A DNA stretch of 64,000 nucleotides from Rhytidiadelphus loreus. Lineage: Eukaryota; Streptophyta; Bryopsida; Hypnales; Hylocomiaceae. Shown one piece after another: positions 26,109 through 37,973 of the stretch. Both the position numbers and the translations under genes were made by a program. The notes under the pieces are model-generated. The model was not told the DNA's origin. It worked only from the letters and a program-made list of their open reading frames with translations, and did not search any database. Each line of letters opens with the position of its first letter. The stretch's first letter is position 1. Location: the NCBI GenBank assembly GCA_947034895.1, contig OX344764.1, forward strand, positions 310,001 to 374,000, written 5' to 3'.

Positions 26109-29100
26109 CAGGGTAAGTAAATTCCCTATTATGCTCACAAAAACCACTTTAAAGCATAACAAAGTGACTCTAAAGATCGAACCCACGAGATTTTGTGAAG
26201 TGTTTAAACTCTATTAGGAATTTAGAGGTTAATAGTCGGTTCCTTCAAGAATTTCCCTAATCGGATGTAGGATTTCTCGATCCGGAAATCCTTCCTACAT
26301 TAGTATAGCGTATCCGGAATCTATGTCCCACTATTACTGACTACAATCCGGATACCTTTGAATCAACAACCAACAAACCCACCCAGACTTCCTGAATACT
26401 TCCGGGTTTACTTCTGTGAGACCGGACTCCCTCCTTTACTGGTGTCCGTCTTCTTTAATAATTTCCGGTTTAATTTAACCTTTGTTGACTCATCAGAGGG
26501 ATCCGCCAATTTGATTTAGTAGAGTGGTCGGCTAGCCACACCTTCCGGACTATTAAAGTGATGGAAGAGTTCACTCTAATCTACTCAATCTCCTATCTAA
26601 CTAGAGTCCGGTTTGGTTTCTCACAATGACCGGAAAATGAATCTGGTCAGAGGTCACACAAACCCCCCCCATACGACCCTTATCATACTACAACGACTTT
26701 GACTTTCTTTCAACTTGTATGGAGCTAAGGTGACTACAAGTGTATCCGCTCGTGCCAGTAGAATCCGGTATCTCTTCCGTTTACTTTCTAAGTTGATGAG
26801 ACCTCTCAAGGATCAGACGCGAACCAGACCTTCCACCCAGTCGCTCTAGTGCAGTCAGGAAATCCCTCCCTAATTGCCTAGCTTAACAATGGTTATCTCA
26901 TCCGGAATACAAGATCTAGATCCTACTGAGGTGCAATGACTCACTCCCAGCACTTAAAACCTTTGCACACAACTATAGGTAAAAGAACACCAAAGGGAAG
27001 AAGAATTCTTTCCAAGTCCGCTCACTAGCAATCAATTCCTTATTCACTCATCTGGCCAAAGCATGGGAAGACAAGGGAATGACAGAAAAATGCACAGTAC
27101 ACAAAACCATTTGGTGGAAATTCGCTTCCCTGTCTCCATTGAGAGACGGGTTTATATACAAAGTTAAGTTCATACAAAATGGGGGGAAAAATCCTAAGAA
27201 ACCGGCACTGTTTCCGGCCGAGATTGTAGGATCTGATCCTCCCGGATTTCTCGCTACAAAATTGTTCCTAACAAAATGGTCCTAAAAATATACATTCTAT
27301 CCTTTGAAAAAAATTCTCAAGGCCCACCACTATCTGGTGTAATCTGCTCAGTAATTTTACTGATGCTGCCTTCCTTCTCTCCCCCTTCCGGAATACGTTC
27401 CGGAACTGGAGTAGAAGGTTCTCCATCTTCTGTTGGTGGTGCGGGTGCAGGAACCTTGTGATTGGATCCTGGAGATCCGGGCTTCAGTACCTCCTTCACA
27501 TCCGAATCCCCACATAGACTCGGAAAGGAAATTCCGGACAAGGAAACTGGATGATGTAGATGAAGCCTTTTATTGCTGTCATCTATCACCTTGGCTGCCT
27601 TCCGGAATTCCTCCAACGAAGACTCCATTTGACCGGCAAACTCTGCAAGTATCCGTGCTATTCTCCCACCGGAGATTTTCTTCTCCCTGTGCACGCCTTT
27701 GTCAAACAGTTTGGCCTTGGCCATCGCGTCTCCGGATGCTGCCACCACGGAAGTCATCGCGCTGATGGCCTTCCGGGTGTCCTCCTGCAGGTTCCGGGCA
27801 GCTCTCACTTCCTCCATGCTGACTTCCCGGTCCCTCTTCAAGAGTTGGATCTCGCCTCTCAACTTGATCATCAACTCATCCATTTCCTGGAGGGTGATGG
27901 TCTGCTTTAGAAACCTCTCTTCCTTCTCCCGGTCCTCATCCGGATTGTTGATACAATTCGCTACCGTTTCTGGAAGAGAACTATCAATCTTTCCTCCTAC
28001 CAGACCGGCTATTGAAGAAATTGCAATATGCCTGATAACACATCGGGCCTGGATTTCCCCCAAAACATGAATCAACTTACCAAAAAGTGGATTCATTTCG
28101 GTGTCGTTGGATCCGGAAGCTTCAGCTTTTCCCTTGTCCACTTCCCGAGGTCCATTTTTGGGTGTTCCGGTTTTAATCGGAAGAGCCCCTCCTTCCGGAC
28201 TAGTCTTGGTCCGGGTGGCCATCCCCTTCCCATCCGGTTGAGATGGCTTTCCTGCCTGCTGACCTCCCAACTTCTTGTCAGCCGGAGACCCTCAATTCCC
28301 CACCGTCGTCTTCAGGCATTTCCGGTGGATGAGCGGTACTCCATCGTCCTCCTCATCTTCCTCCTGCGAGTTCCGCATATTCTCTTTAGGCGTTCCGGCT
28401 GGCGGAGTACTGTCGTGTTCGGTGTCGGAACTCTCATCGTCCGACACTCCGAACTTGGCGAGAGCCATCTAGGCCCTCCATTCACTTTCCTTGGTTATCG
28501 TGAGGAGTCCCTGTATCCGATAGAGGTGGAAAAGGTAGGGGCAGAGTGGGGTTCCTCTGCTCTTCTTGGTATTGGCGCAAAGTCCGGCCACCAGCAGGCA
28601 CATGTACTTCGCCCAATCCACTCGCATCTCCCCGCTCAAAGCTCCGAAAATAGTATTGCCCACCGAGTGGGTCAATATCGTCGGTTTTTCCGGATAAAGG
28701 ATGGGGAGCAAAAACTCCAGTAGACACCGATGCCACGAGTTTATGCAGTCCGCCACAGCGAATCCGTCCTTGGAATCCGCTCCTTGGGCAAACAGCCCCT
28801 TCACATAGTTGTCCCGGGATTTGGCCTTTGACGTCCCTCCTTCCCGGAAATTATACACTTCCCTCCAGATCTCTTCGGTCCACTTATCCGGCGCTGCCTG
28901 GATGGTTTTCGCAAACTGATTTGGAGCTCCTAATTGCAGCTCCCGGATGACCTCCTCGTTTTTGAACCCCCAGGGCTTCCCGTAAAGTCCCTCACAGCCC
29001 ATGGCCGTCAGGTCATCAATTAGCTCCGCCAGCTCCCGATCCGTCTTGGGTTCTACCAGCGCCACCCCTCTCAACTTTACTTCTCCTTGAGGCGCATTTG

Positions 29101-29301
29101 GTTTAGTGGCGGCGCCACTACGTTTAGGCATCCGTCTTCACTTCTATCTCTACCTCACGTTCTCTCTTTTAGCCACACGTCTCGTATCCCACCCAAAACC
29201 CAATCTAAAGTCTTGCGCCTACCGATCAACCCGCGCGCCCTTCTACTGCCAAGCGCCTCCTGTGGGCGCTTAATTACCCACCCTTGGTAATTAATCGGAC
29301 A
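26109..29301 (-). mobile_element. Mobile element B2 (minus strand)
   Basis: The left end TGTCGCAGCACAGGGTAAG matches the B1 and B3 starts, followed by the shared ATCGAACCCACGAG, CAGAGGGATCC and ACAACGACTTT blocks, and then the minus-strand ORF. The right end may be the ATCGGACA at 29294-29301, comparable with the CCGACA end of B3, but I find no matching target duplication, so that boundary is tentative. CCGGA/TCCGG words are frequent throughout. Confidence 0.55.
27317..29131 (-). pseudogene. B-family element protein, copy B2 (two in-frame stops)
   Basis: One reading frame of about 605 codons, from the ATG at 29131 to 27317, interrupted by TAG at 28469-28471 and TGA at 28292-28294. Residues about 25-215 are the conserved block: DDLTAMGCEGLYGKPWGFKN, PDKWTEEIWREVYNF, then HRCLLEFLLPILYPEKP, NTIFGAL and PYLFHLYR. 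An acidic linker follows, then a basic region, a coiled coil (about 400-500) and a Pro/Ser-rich tail. No reverse transcriptase, integrase, protease or DDE signature is visible, so this is probably a structural or accessory protein of a non-autonomous element. It resembles the putative plant transposon protein family only in general pattern. Confidence 0.7.
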
Positions 29302-29399
29302 CAACCAGGTTCTAGGGGTTAACTAAATTCTAACCTAATGGGTGACTAAACGTCGGTCCATTGTGCCTTCCAAGCAATGGATCTTCTTTTCTAAGTTCC

Positions 29400-30250
29400 T
29401 ATTTTCCGCGGGTGACAATGGAGTTGTCCCCAATTGGCGAGGGAATAGTTCGGGATAACCGTCCCCGAACGGCAACCTATGCGAACTACCACCGAATCTA
29501 TCCTAATCTATGGGAATCTGAGGCTAATTGACCTCCCCTAGGACTAAGGAGGGATTATCTAAGTCCCTTCCATGGTTTCCTGAGTTGATTGGGTCTCTTC
29601 CTAATCTAAGTTATCTTTTTCCCTATTTTAATTTTTCTAATTTAATTTATCTAAATGACTTCCTAATTTACTCTTCTAATTTAATTTATCTAATTTATCT
29701 TCTAATTTTAAATTATCTAATTTATCCTCTAATTTAAATGATCTAATTTATCTTCTAATTTAAATGATCTAATTTACCTTCTAATTTAAATTATCTAACT
29801 TATCATCTAATTTAAATGATCTAATTTATCTTCTAATTTAAATGATCTAATTTATCTTCTAATTTAAATGATCTAATTTATCTTCTAATTTATTTTCTAA
29901 TCTAATTTATCTTTTTTCCTAATTTAATTTCTAATCTAATTTATCTTTTTTCCTAATTTAATTTCCTAAGGCAAGGTCCGTTTTGCTAAATTAACCCAAG
30001 CTCCTAATTGGATTATTTTGTCTTAATCTAGTGTTCGCTTCTTGGTTGAGTGCTAACCTTAACGGTTACTAATTCCTAGTCCTATCCTACCCTACTCTAA
30101 TTTGGTTACTCTGATGGTTAACTTCTATGTGTGAGATGGGTTGGATACTTCTATCGATAACCTTCTATGCCTAAACTTAAGGCCTATCCCTAATCCCTCT
30201 TTGTAAATCAAAATTATTCACTATCTAACAGAGTCTAACGTAAATTAGAA
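29400..30250 (-). other. Internal part of unit C2 without a gene; includes AT-rich tandem repeat
   Basis: Begins near CCTTCCAAGCAATGGATC (29362), which has counterparts in C1 (14838) and C3 (15307). The open frames are short. Its main feature is the repeat listed separately at 29635-29960. Confidence 0.5.
29635..29960. repeat. AT-rich minisatellite, about 26-bp unit
   Basis: Tandem copies of TCTAATTTAAATGATCTAATTTA with TCT/TCC spacers. At least ten copies, some truncated to 13 bp. Confidence 0.8.
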
Positions 30251-30289
30251 GGGAAAAAAAAGACACCGGGGATCTGTTTAATGACTCAC

Positions 30290-30352
30290 CTGATTGTCGT
30301 TAGCATGTGCGGCATTCTCCTCCATACCTCCAGCCGCGTGCTCGTATTCCAT
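30290..30352 (-). CDS. Possible first coding exon of unit C2 (21 codons, then GTGAGT)
   Basis: ATG at 30352 opens 21 codons, Glu/Ala/His-rich, ending at CAG before GTGAGTC, a strong plant splice donor. It lies about 1.6 kb downstream of the C2 TATA box, so a spliced transcript is conceivable. The next exon was not identified. C3 has related but diverged sequence near 16245-16310. No function can be assigned. Confidence 0.25.
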
Positions 30353-30904
30353 TGTCGACAAGTATTTTGACGTAGTAAAATGCCAACGGCTTAGTCCTCG
30401 GTGAAGTGGTACACCTTAAAGACCTTTAATGGTTCCTTCCTTCCTCCTTGCCTCTTCTTCTTTTCTTTCAACACTATTCCTACCAACCCTTTAAATGAGA
30501 CCTTACACCATATGACGCTAATCTAATGGAAGAATCACCTATTCCCTTACGTCGTCATTTTGGTGTCATCATAATCTCCTTCCCAATGGTTGTAAGAAGC
30601 TTGTGAGATTTCCTACCTAATCCTATGACGCAATACTATTTATCGTCTCTCCCTTCTTCCTCTCCTATAACTACCCCCTTCCTAATTTTGTCATCATTGT
30701 GTGAAGTGGCTTGTTGGTGAGGGACTTTGAGAGGTTGTGCAGGTTTGGACCCGTGGGATGGCGACTTCTCTTCCCCCCTTCTTCCTTTATCTTTGAGTTG
30801 GTCTTTCGTTAGTTTTTCACTAGACCCCGGGTTTCAATCTTAGTGTGATAACCCCCCCCAAAAAAGGTGTGGTGGGGCCCCGCAGGGCATCGTCCCGTAG
30901 TGCT

Positions 30905-31140
30905 GAATTTAGTTAAGGTAAGGATTTCTCCCTTCCCCCCCCCCTTAGACTCCCAACTCCTTGGCCCTCCCGAACTGGCCCTCCCCCGACTGGCTCCCTG
31001 AACTGGCTCCCCCCCGACTGGCTTCCCCCCCCCCGAACTGGCTCCCCGATACCCGGCCCCCCCTTACGGCTGGCTGACTGCTCCCTTATGGCTGGCTGAC
31101 TGCTTCCTTACGGGCTGGCTGGCTGCTCCTTTACGGGCCT
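30905..31140. repeat. C-rich and GGCTGGCTGACTG tandem repeats in C2
   Basis: At 30940-31060 GAACTGGC(T/C)CCCC-like units recur with long C runs. At 31066-31140 three copies of about 28 bp share GGCTGGCTGACTGCTCC. Such C runs may make polymerase slippage or assembly errors likely here. Confidence 0.65.
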
Positions 31141-31227
31141 CCCCTTGGGGCTGGTCCCAAGTATTTTTACTACAATCCTTCTTCTCCGGGTTCCCGTATG
31201 GGAACCCACTACACAACTTAAAATTGG

Positions 31228-31565
31228 ATAGGTCAAGGTCAAAGCTTCGCCGTCTAGGGAAAATAGACAACAAGTTTTAACAACTAACAAAACAACGGCC
31301 TAGTGGCGGGGTTTCTCCTATACTTGTCTACCACCTAGGGCACTCTTGGGGGCTAAACTTTGGCTTTTCCCAAGAAGATCTTGGGAACTAAACTTTGGAA
31401 CCAAAAAGTATAGGAGGTTCAAAGCTTCGCCGTCGAATTGGTTTTGACACCAACTCTAAGACTGGTGACGCCCCCTGGGTCCAAAGCTTCGCCGTCTAAG
31501 GCCTGTTTTTGACACACACTCTAAGACTAGGGTAGGTTACAAGTTCAAAGCTTCGCCGCCTCAAG
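31228..31565. repeat. AAAGCTTCGCCG tandem repeats in C2
   Basis: Copies of CAAAGCTTCGCCGTC at about 31240, 31420, 31482 and 31545, with TTTTGACACNNACTCTAAGACT between some of them. They correspond to the array in C3 at 17655-17965. Confidence 0.7.
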
Positions 31566-33257
31566 GGCGGTGGGGTCCACTCGTAAACAACACGGCAAGG
31601 GTGACTATGGTTAGGACTTACACAAGAGGCAACCGAATCCCCAAGGTAAACATAAACAAGGCAATACTCATGTACTAAAGGCCCCCCAAAGCGGCATCGC
31701 CAAGGTACGGTGGGGGGTGACTTTAGGATTAGTACAAGACACCCAAAAAGATACATGGAAAACACACGCAAGTAGATGGAAACCGCTTGACTCACACACG
31801 TACAAGGTAAGGTAGAAGGACCTCAAGGACTTCAAAGAGCTTGCAATAAAACGACAATGGGAGCCAAAAGTGCTCCGAAAACACCGTAGAGGTTTCTTGG
31901 CTTGAAACGCCAAAAAATTCCAAGATAACTTGGATCCACGGACCCAAAACAAGTATTGGGGGTGTTTTGGGAGAGAGAAGGGCCCCCTTTTATAGGTTTC
32001 CAAGGGCCCACTCCCCCCCTCGACGAGTAACCTCATCCATCTGGATTTTCATCCAACTTTGAGATTTTCACCTAATCTTGGGTTTTATACTGGTCCTAGT
32101 TTCTAACTTTTGGAGTTTAGCTCGGAATTGCAAATGGATTGCGCCAATGGCTTCAGAATGCCATTTTTAGCTTGAAGGACCTCCCACCCCCTATTTCTAT
32201 CACCAAAAATCCATCGGAAACTAGTGCCAACTGGAGCCAATTAAAAGGGTAAAAACCTAACTTTTGGGGTTTAACTCTTTTGGCTTGGGTAACTAGCTAG
32301 GGTTGTTGGGGAGGCTCTAGGGAGTAAGAAAAGGCTCCTTGATGTCTTCGTTCCAACTTCGTACACTCCCGGGACGCCGGTCAACCCCGCAAAGATCCTG
32401 CCGTAAATATTAATTGGGGGGATGTTGTCAGCTTCGGCTGCTTCCCGCTATCGGAACTCCATGAATTTTGTCGGGGCGCGTTATTAACATAAAAGATGCT
32501 AGTCTAATTTTTAGTGAGATTTTACCGCGGCCTGGGTATTTTCCATGAATTTCCCAACGTGGCCTTTGGCGGTTGACCGCTCGGAAAAAGATCCTTTGGA
32601 GATCAGAAAAAACCGAGACTTTTTGGGGAACCTCTCATGGAGTCCCCCAAGCCACGTGCCAAGTCTTAGGCTATTCTGGCACACAGTTGGTGGCGTGGTG
32701 AAAACTGACTTCGGTTGAATCACCGGCAGTCAGGGAATCTTTCACATGTGAGGGAATCTTGGCGAATGGGCTTTGCCGTGGATGTCCCGACATGTTCCAG
32801 ATCCAAGAACACTATCCGGCGGCTGTGGATTCCTCCATGCGGCCTGTCTAGGACAAGTGACACCTGCAAGCTAACAAATTGGATTCCTAATGTTTCGTCG
32901 GTGGAATGGGGAAACTAGAACCTATCTTAGGAGATTTACGTGGGGACCTCCCTTACTCTCCTAAGACTTAATTTAGCCTATCATGGTCACATGCACTAGG
33001 GTTTTGGGCTATTTTGGGTAAGTTCCTAGTAGCCCTATTGTTTCCCCCTAATTACGGGTTCTAACCTATATACAAGTGGGTTTTATGGGTAATCTATGGG
33101 TAAAAGGCTATTTATGACCAAATGCTATACTAGTACGTGACATACCTATTTTGGTTCTACACTCTTTTTTGGGCTTTTTGTACTACTTTATGCCTTAATT
33201 TGTAATAAACTAAAAAAAAGAAAACAATGAGTCCCAAGTGACGAATTTGGGGCTCAC

Positions 33258-33960
33258 ACCTCCTCAAATCACACAGCGCCTAAGTGGAAACGAGCTCCAA
33301 CACCACACACAAAGGGAAACAAACACAACTAAGAACTGGAGAGAGTCTGAGAGAGAGAGAGAGCTGAGGCGTCAAAGTGAGAATGAGCTCTCAAACCCTA
33401 AGTCAGGGTTTATATACCCCGAAAACTTAGTCCGGATTTCCCTTCCGGTTTCCGGCCTTCTAATCTTCCGATCCTCCGGTTCTCCATTCCGGGCCAACAG
33501 TTTATTTCACTTCCCTAATTGTCCTAAATCTAAACCATGTTCTAAACTTTAAGCCCTTCCGGTTTAGTTCCTCTTGATTTAAAACCTAAATTCTTGATTA
33601 CTAAAAAAAAATTGAAAATTCCGGTTGCGACACCATTTTATCTCTTTTAAGAGATGTTATGGTTACTAATCCTAATATATGATAACTATTCGACTTTTAC
33701 CCTAAAACCAACAAAAAAAATAGGTAAATAAAATGTCTTTAACCTAATTCTAAATATTACAAAGTAATAGAATTTGGTATTCTGGTTTCCCACACTTAGA
33801 ATTCGTGAAAATATAAGGTTTTACGTGTTTCACGGTTCTAAAGCCATTCTTCACTACTTTGGTTGGGACTTCTACCAAAACGCTCAATAATTCTTTTTTT
33901 ATGTATTTTTTTATATTTTTAATCTAAAAACTAACTAGTAATCGAAAAAAATATATTCAG
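33258..33960. other. Spacer with (GA)n and TCCGG-rich stretch, possible B-element remnant
   Basis: GAGAGAGAGAGAG near 33351-33365 is followed by GTTTATATACC and CCTTCCGG/TTCCGG words at 33430-33500 like those of the B elements. AT-rich sequence follows to 33960. No credible ORF. The link to the B family rests on word use only. Confidence 0.3.
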
Positions 33961-33989
33961 AGTTCTAAGTGCCAACTTGAGGGCTTACA

Positions 33990-34160
33990 CCCACCAGCGT
34001 TCCCATCCAAACCTAACGCGTCTCCGCCCAACCCTAACACGTCCCTGCCTTGCCCGACAGTGTTCTCGCCCAACCCTAAACACGTCCCCACCCGACCACA
34101 ATGCGTCGCCGCCCATCCGTCTGCGCCCCTACGAGTTGCTTGTGCGCCTACTTGGTATAT
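33990..34160. promoter_or_regulatory. Diverged G/C-rich motif array and TATA box upstream of D1
   Basis: Repeated CGCCCAACCCTAA(A)CACGTC-like units and GTCGCCGCCC words, then GGTATATAAACCC at about 34154. This is the same place occupied by the GGGCGACNNCGGGT arrays upstream of the other cargo ORFs, but the motif has diverged. The start codon of D1 is about 145 bp downstream. Confidence 0.5.
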
Positions 34161-34302
34161 AAACCCATCCCCGCCGCTCACAACCCACCTCACAAGTTCC
34201 CTAGTCCTCCACTTCTTTTGAGCTAGTTGCCCGGGCATTTTTGTGAAGTCCTTTTTATCAAACACATTTTTCAGCGCTTCACTAGCAATGTTGACACCAT
34301 GA

Positions 34303-34926
34303 ATGCTTAGGAAGGAACAGAGAGACAAGACCCGTATCCGTGCGGGTTTAAAACATCGAAAACGATTGCATATTCTACGAAATTCAGCAAAGCTTGCCTT
34401 CAGGGGTTGGGAGGCAGAATCTGATCCATGGTCTATAGACACGTGTGCACAATACATAGAATGGTGCCACGTGGACAAAGCCTTTCCCGAAGAATGACAC
34501 AACTTCCATCGCCGCTTCCACAAAGCAAATTTGAAGCACTGCACCGACGAAGCATTCAAGGAACGTTGCATTGAGGTCTACCAAGAAGTGTACGATGAAA
34601 CCATAGTCAAATGCAACGAAATTCCACTTTTCATTGCACGTGGCGTCCATGCCAAATTGAAGTTGAGGAATCGAGTGGATTGGTCCACTATAAAAGAGAG
34701 AGGCGAAAAAATTCGTATACAAAATCCAGCAAACGGCTTCATCGTAATAGGGCATCGGAAATATCCGGAGGAGGGAATAAACATTCGTAGGACCAGGGTT
34801 GTCTACCCGGACAACTCGACAACTCGACAAACTCGACGTCAAAGACGTCTAGTAGAGGGTCCCGTCCGTCTAATAGAGTCAACTTTACCCTTTGACTTTT
34901 CTGGAATTTACCCCCCATTTACCTAG
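34303..34926 (+). pseudogene. D-family protein (Trp-Cys-His domain), copy D1, truncated
   Basis: Intronless frame with one TGA at 34495-34497. The homologues have Arg near this place, so CGA to TGA is likely. It starts with a basic segment (HRKRLHIL), then the family domain: F-x-GW-x3-(E/S)-PW-S-x2-TC-x2-YIEWCH, an AN/KANLK-x-C block, RCIEVY, and a K-x-VDWSTIK end. It then stops soon after an Arg-rich stretch, and lacks the acidic and coiled-coil parts of D3 and D4. I do not recognise the domain. Its conserved Trp, Cys and His suggest a folded, perhaps metal-binding module; that is inference. Confidence 0.7.
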
Positions 34927-34959
34927 GCTTACCTGGCTGCCATGTGGCAGCTGCGTGGC

Positions 34960-35300
34960 AAATGTAGGGCGACTTCGGGTAGGGGGCGACTTCGGGTGGG
35001 GGCGACTTCGGGTGGGAGGCGACTTCGGGTAGGGGGCGACTGCGGGTAGGGGTGACTGCGGGTATGGGGCGACTACAGGTCTTAGGCGAACACGGGTACT
35101 AGGTCGCGGTCGCCTCTACCCACACCCGTGGGCGCACTTGCCCTCATCCAAGACCCACACTCGCCCTTCGTCACTTGCACGCCCCCCCCAGGACCTACGG
35201 TCGCCCCTCCAGAACCTGCGGTCGCCCCCCCAGGACCGCTGGTCACCTACGTGACCCGCACGCGTCCATTTTGCATCCACACCCGGGTTCGCCTATATAT
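34960..35300. repeat. GGGCGACNNCGGGT array A1 (between D1 and D2), inverted halves
   Basis: The first half (34965-35085) reads GGGCGAC(TT/TG)CGGGT about every 17-19 bp. The second half (35140-35290) reads the reverse, ACC(C/T)(A/G)CGGTCGCCCC, and ends with GACCCGCACGCG. The first part fits a 3'-end array of D1 and the second the 5' array of D2. The sequence is far more G/C-rich than its surroundings. Confidence 0.85.
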
Positions 35301-35303
35301 GAA
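35285..35303 (+). promoter_or_regulatory. TATA box upstream of D2
   Basis: GGTTCGCCTATATATGAAG directly follows array A1 and lies about 195 bp before the D2 start codon at 35493. The position suggests that the array is the proximal promoter of D2. Confidence 0.5.
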
Positions 35304-35492
35304 GTTGCCGAATCTTCATTCTCCCATGTTCATCACTAAGGCTTCTTGGCTTGTATCCCTTTCTGGCTACATGCATAAGCATTTGGTGTTGAAAATTTAC
35401 TATTGACTACTTTCATCCAAGGTTCTTTTTCTAGTGGTTTGATTTCAACAATCCCTCTACATTTTTTAGGACCTTCATTTCAACAATCCACC

Positions 35493-37973
35493 ATGGCTAG
35501 TGGAGACAATACCACTAGAGAATTTCTTGCTGAAGCCCCTCCATCGGTTCCACGTCCACATCGTGGTTTGGGATTGCGAAAGATTCAAAAAGACAAGGAA
35601 CGGAAGCGTAGGGGTACTTGTCACCGAAAGCGATTGCATGTGTTGAATAGTGCTGACCACATTGCTTTCAAGGGGTGGAACGAGGAGCCTGAGCCATGGT
35701 CAATACAAACTTGCGAAGATTACATTGAGTGGTGCCACATCAGCAAGTTCTTTCCAACATGGCGTCATCATCATCATCGAGACACCAACAAGGCAAACTT
35801 GAAGTTCTGTGAGAATGAAATATTCGTGAACAGGTGCATTGAATTGTAGCAAGCTCTCTACAATACGGCCTCTGTAGAAAGGAATGAGGCCCCTCTTTTC
35901 CTTGCCAGAGGAGCCTATGCTGAAGTGGCATTGAAGAAAGAAGTCGATTGGAGCACGATCAAATCCAGTCCTCACGTAAAACGTCCAGAGGACGGGTGCA
36001 TACCAAAAGGAATTCTCCTTTTTCCATAGGGTGGATTGGGTCCTTTTCGAAGTGTTCTTAGGAATCAGGCCCAGGTTGAAATTGACACAGAATCACCAGA
36101 AGAGGATGACAATTCAGATGGTACGCGGGTGCTTCGGGTAGAACGAGCCATGGAACTACCTATCAGCCTCCCCCCAAATCAAAATGAAATTGTCCACGGC
36201 GTCGGAACATCACTGGGACGTAAATCGGGACAATCGTCAAGAGTGCGACGTTCCACTACACGAATTGGACCACAAAGGGCTTCTCCATCAGCTTCAAATC
36301 CACCATTGCCTGCAGAGAACCCAAGTGATGTCTTCGAATTCAGTTGCAACGATGAAGGGCCCAGTGAAACAATTGTTGGTGCACCAGCTCTTCAATCCCG
36401 AGTGGATGTAGGTCACAACACTCTGACCCTAGCAAAGGCTCGAAACCTCATACAAATCAAAGACAACAAGATTGCTTCATTGGAAAGTGACTTGAAGAAA
36501 TTGCAAGGATAGTGCCAACTGAAAGATGCTCTCATTGCACGACAATCTACCGAGCTTCAGGCCCTACGAGAAAATCAGGTTGGCGCTTTCACTTTGTCAG
36601 ATATGGATGAGGCTTTTGTTGACCATGATCCACATCATCTAGACAAAGTTGTGGGGGACTTTACCGACGATGTTCCTTGCCATCCACTGCCTTCCAAGCG
36701 TGCTAAGGTTTTGCAAAATAATCGAAGTGCGTTCCTCACTACGATTGGCGGAGACACGACCACTGACACGAACGATATTCATGGGACCCAAGATTCACTC
36801 TCATTTCCAACAGTTCAACAATCAAGGCAGAGTGACAAAGAAAGAGACCTTGAAAAGCAGAACGAAAAACTTCAACGACGGTTGGATCAATTGGTTGCCA
36901 CGTACTGCCATTGGAAGGTGGCGTGCATTCTCTCCGTGGACAGATCGCAGCAAATAGCCAAGGAATTAGATAAGGTTTCAAAGAATTTTGTTGCAGCTTT
37001 ACCTAAACGTGAGAATGGACTCACATCCTGGGCACTCTTAGATGACATGTTTCATGAAAACATGCCGATGTTGGCAGACACAAATATTATAGATTGGGCA
37101 CAACAGGGTTGGGACCATGCAAAGCAAATGTCTAGTCACATGGAGGTGAAGGACCAAAAGCTACTATGGCCACAACCTGCAGCTTTCATACTCGACCATA
37201 CAAAATGCCCCATTTGTCAAGAGCAATTTGGCCCTAAAGGTGGTTGGGCTCTCGGGTCATGTGCACATGTGTACCATCGTCAATGCCTCCTTATAGGATG
37301 CCTCATTAGACGACGTTGTGTACTTTGTTCAGCACCATTCCATGATCGCTTGTATGCCATGTTCAACTTGATGACGTACATGCCACCTTCTTGGGAACAT
37401 AGCGTTGAAACGATGACTAATACGACACTATGGGGTCGTGACCTCGTTTGGAGCTGGCGTCAAGGGCTACATGATGATGAAAAGGCACCTAGTAGCTCTC
37501 AATTGAACTAGGAAACTGACCCGGCGGAGATTGTCAAAGTGGCACCGAAGTTGATGGGAAAAGGTCCACACAATGAAGGGAGAAGGGCATTCTTCTACCA
37601 ATGCCTTGGTGGATACTTCGAGAAGAGCTCGAGAGAATTCAAATGGGATCCTCATCCGGAAGGACACCGTTGGGATAATGAAGGTAAAAAGGGACCCGAT
37701 CGCAATCAATTTGCCTCTCTTGAAGACATGACTAACATGGCTTGCATGGACTCTACGTATGGACCTTATTACCAAAGTCAAGCATTGGACTATCTTTTGG
37801 AAGCACATTCTCCACAAACCACAAGGACCCTACAAGCTCTCCAAGATTCCAACGTCCTGGAATTCATTTTGAATGCGGAAGGGCCAGCTTCACGAACTCG
37901 TGCAAAGAAGAAGATAGTCCTTCAAGAGGCACTTCAACCTTCACATGGTGAAGCAAGTTCTTCTAAGAAGTAA
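35493..37973 (+). pseudogene. D-family protein fused to a RING-H2 finger, copy D2 (four in-frame TAG)
   Basis: A single frame of about 827 codons broken only by TAG at 35847, 36027, 36510 and 37509. Order: basic N-terminus (HRKRLHVL); D domain (FKGW ... EPEPWSIQTCEDYIEWCH, about residues 60-165); a Ser/Arg-rich linker; a coiled coil (about 450-500); a RING-type finger at about 572-613 (CPIC ... SCAHVYHRQC ... CVLC, a C3H2C3 set); and a Trp/Tyr-rich C-terminus. Known: RING-H2 fingers are usually E3 ubiquitin ligases. The combination with the D domain is unfamiliar. The first TAG stands near a conserved Trp/Tyr of the family, so TGG to TAG is likely. Intronless, next to array A1. Confidence 0.75.

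Larger units (their letters stand above)
29302..33257 (-). mobile_element. LTR-like unit C2 (minus orientation)
   Basis: The outer end, on the minus strand, starts TGTGAGCCCCAAATTCG at 33257, like C1. Inside come the TATA box (about 31995), the GGCGATGCCGCTTTGG block (about 31690), GCTTCGCCG repeats, GGCTGGCTG repeats, a short first exon with a good splice donor (30352-30290), and the AT minisatellite. The order matches C1 and C3. No gag or pol domain is visible, so it is a non-autonomous element or a long LTR plus leader. The left limit is approximate. Confidence 0.6.

Noticed and set aside
35493..37973. D2 as an expressed gene using amber read-through
   Set aside because: TAG-rich decay is also seen in B, hAT and K frames, and other lesions (frameshifts) accompany it there. 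No evidence of recoding; kept only as an alternative in findings.
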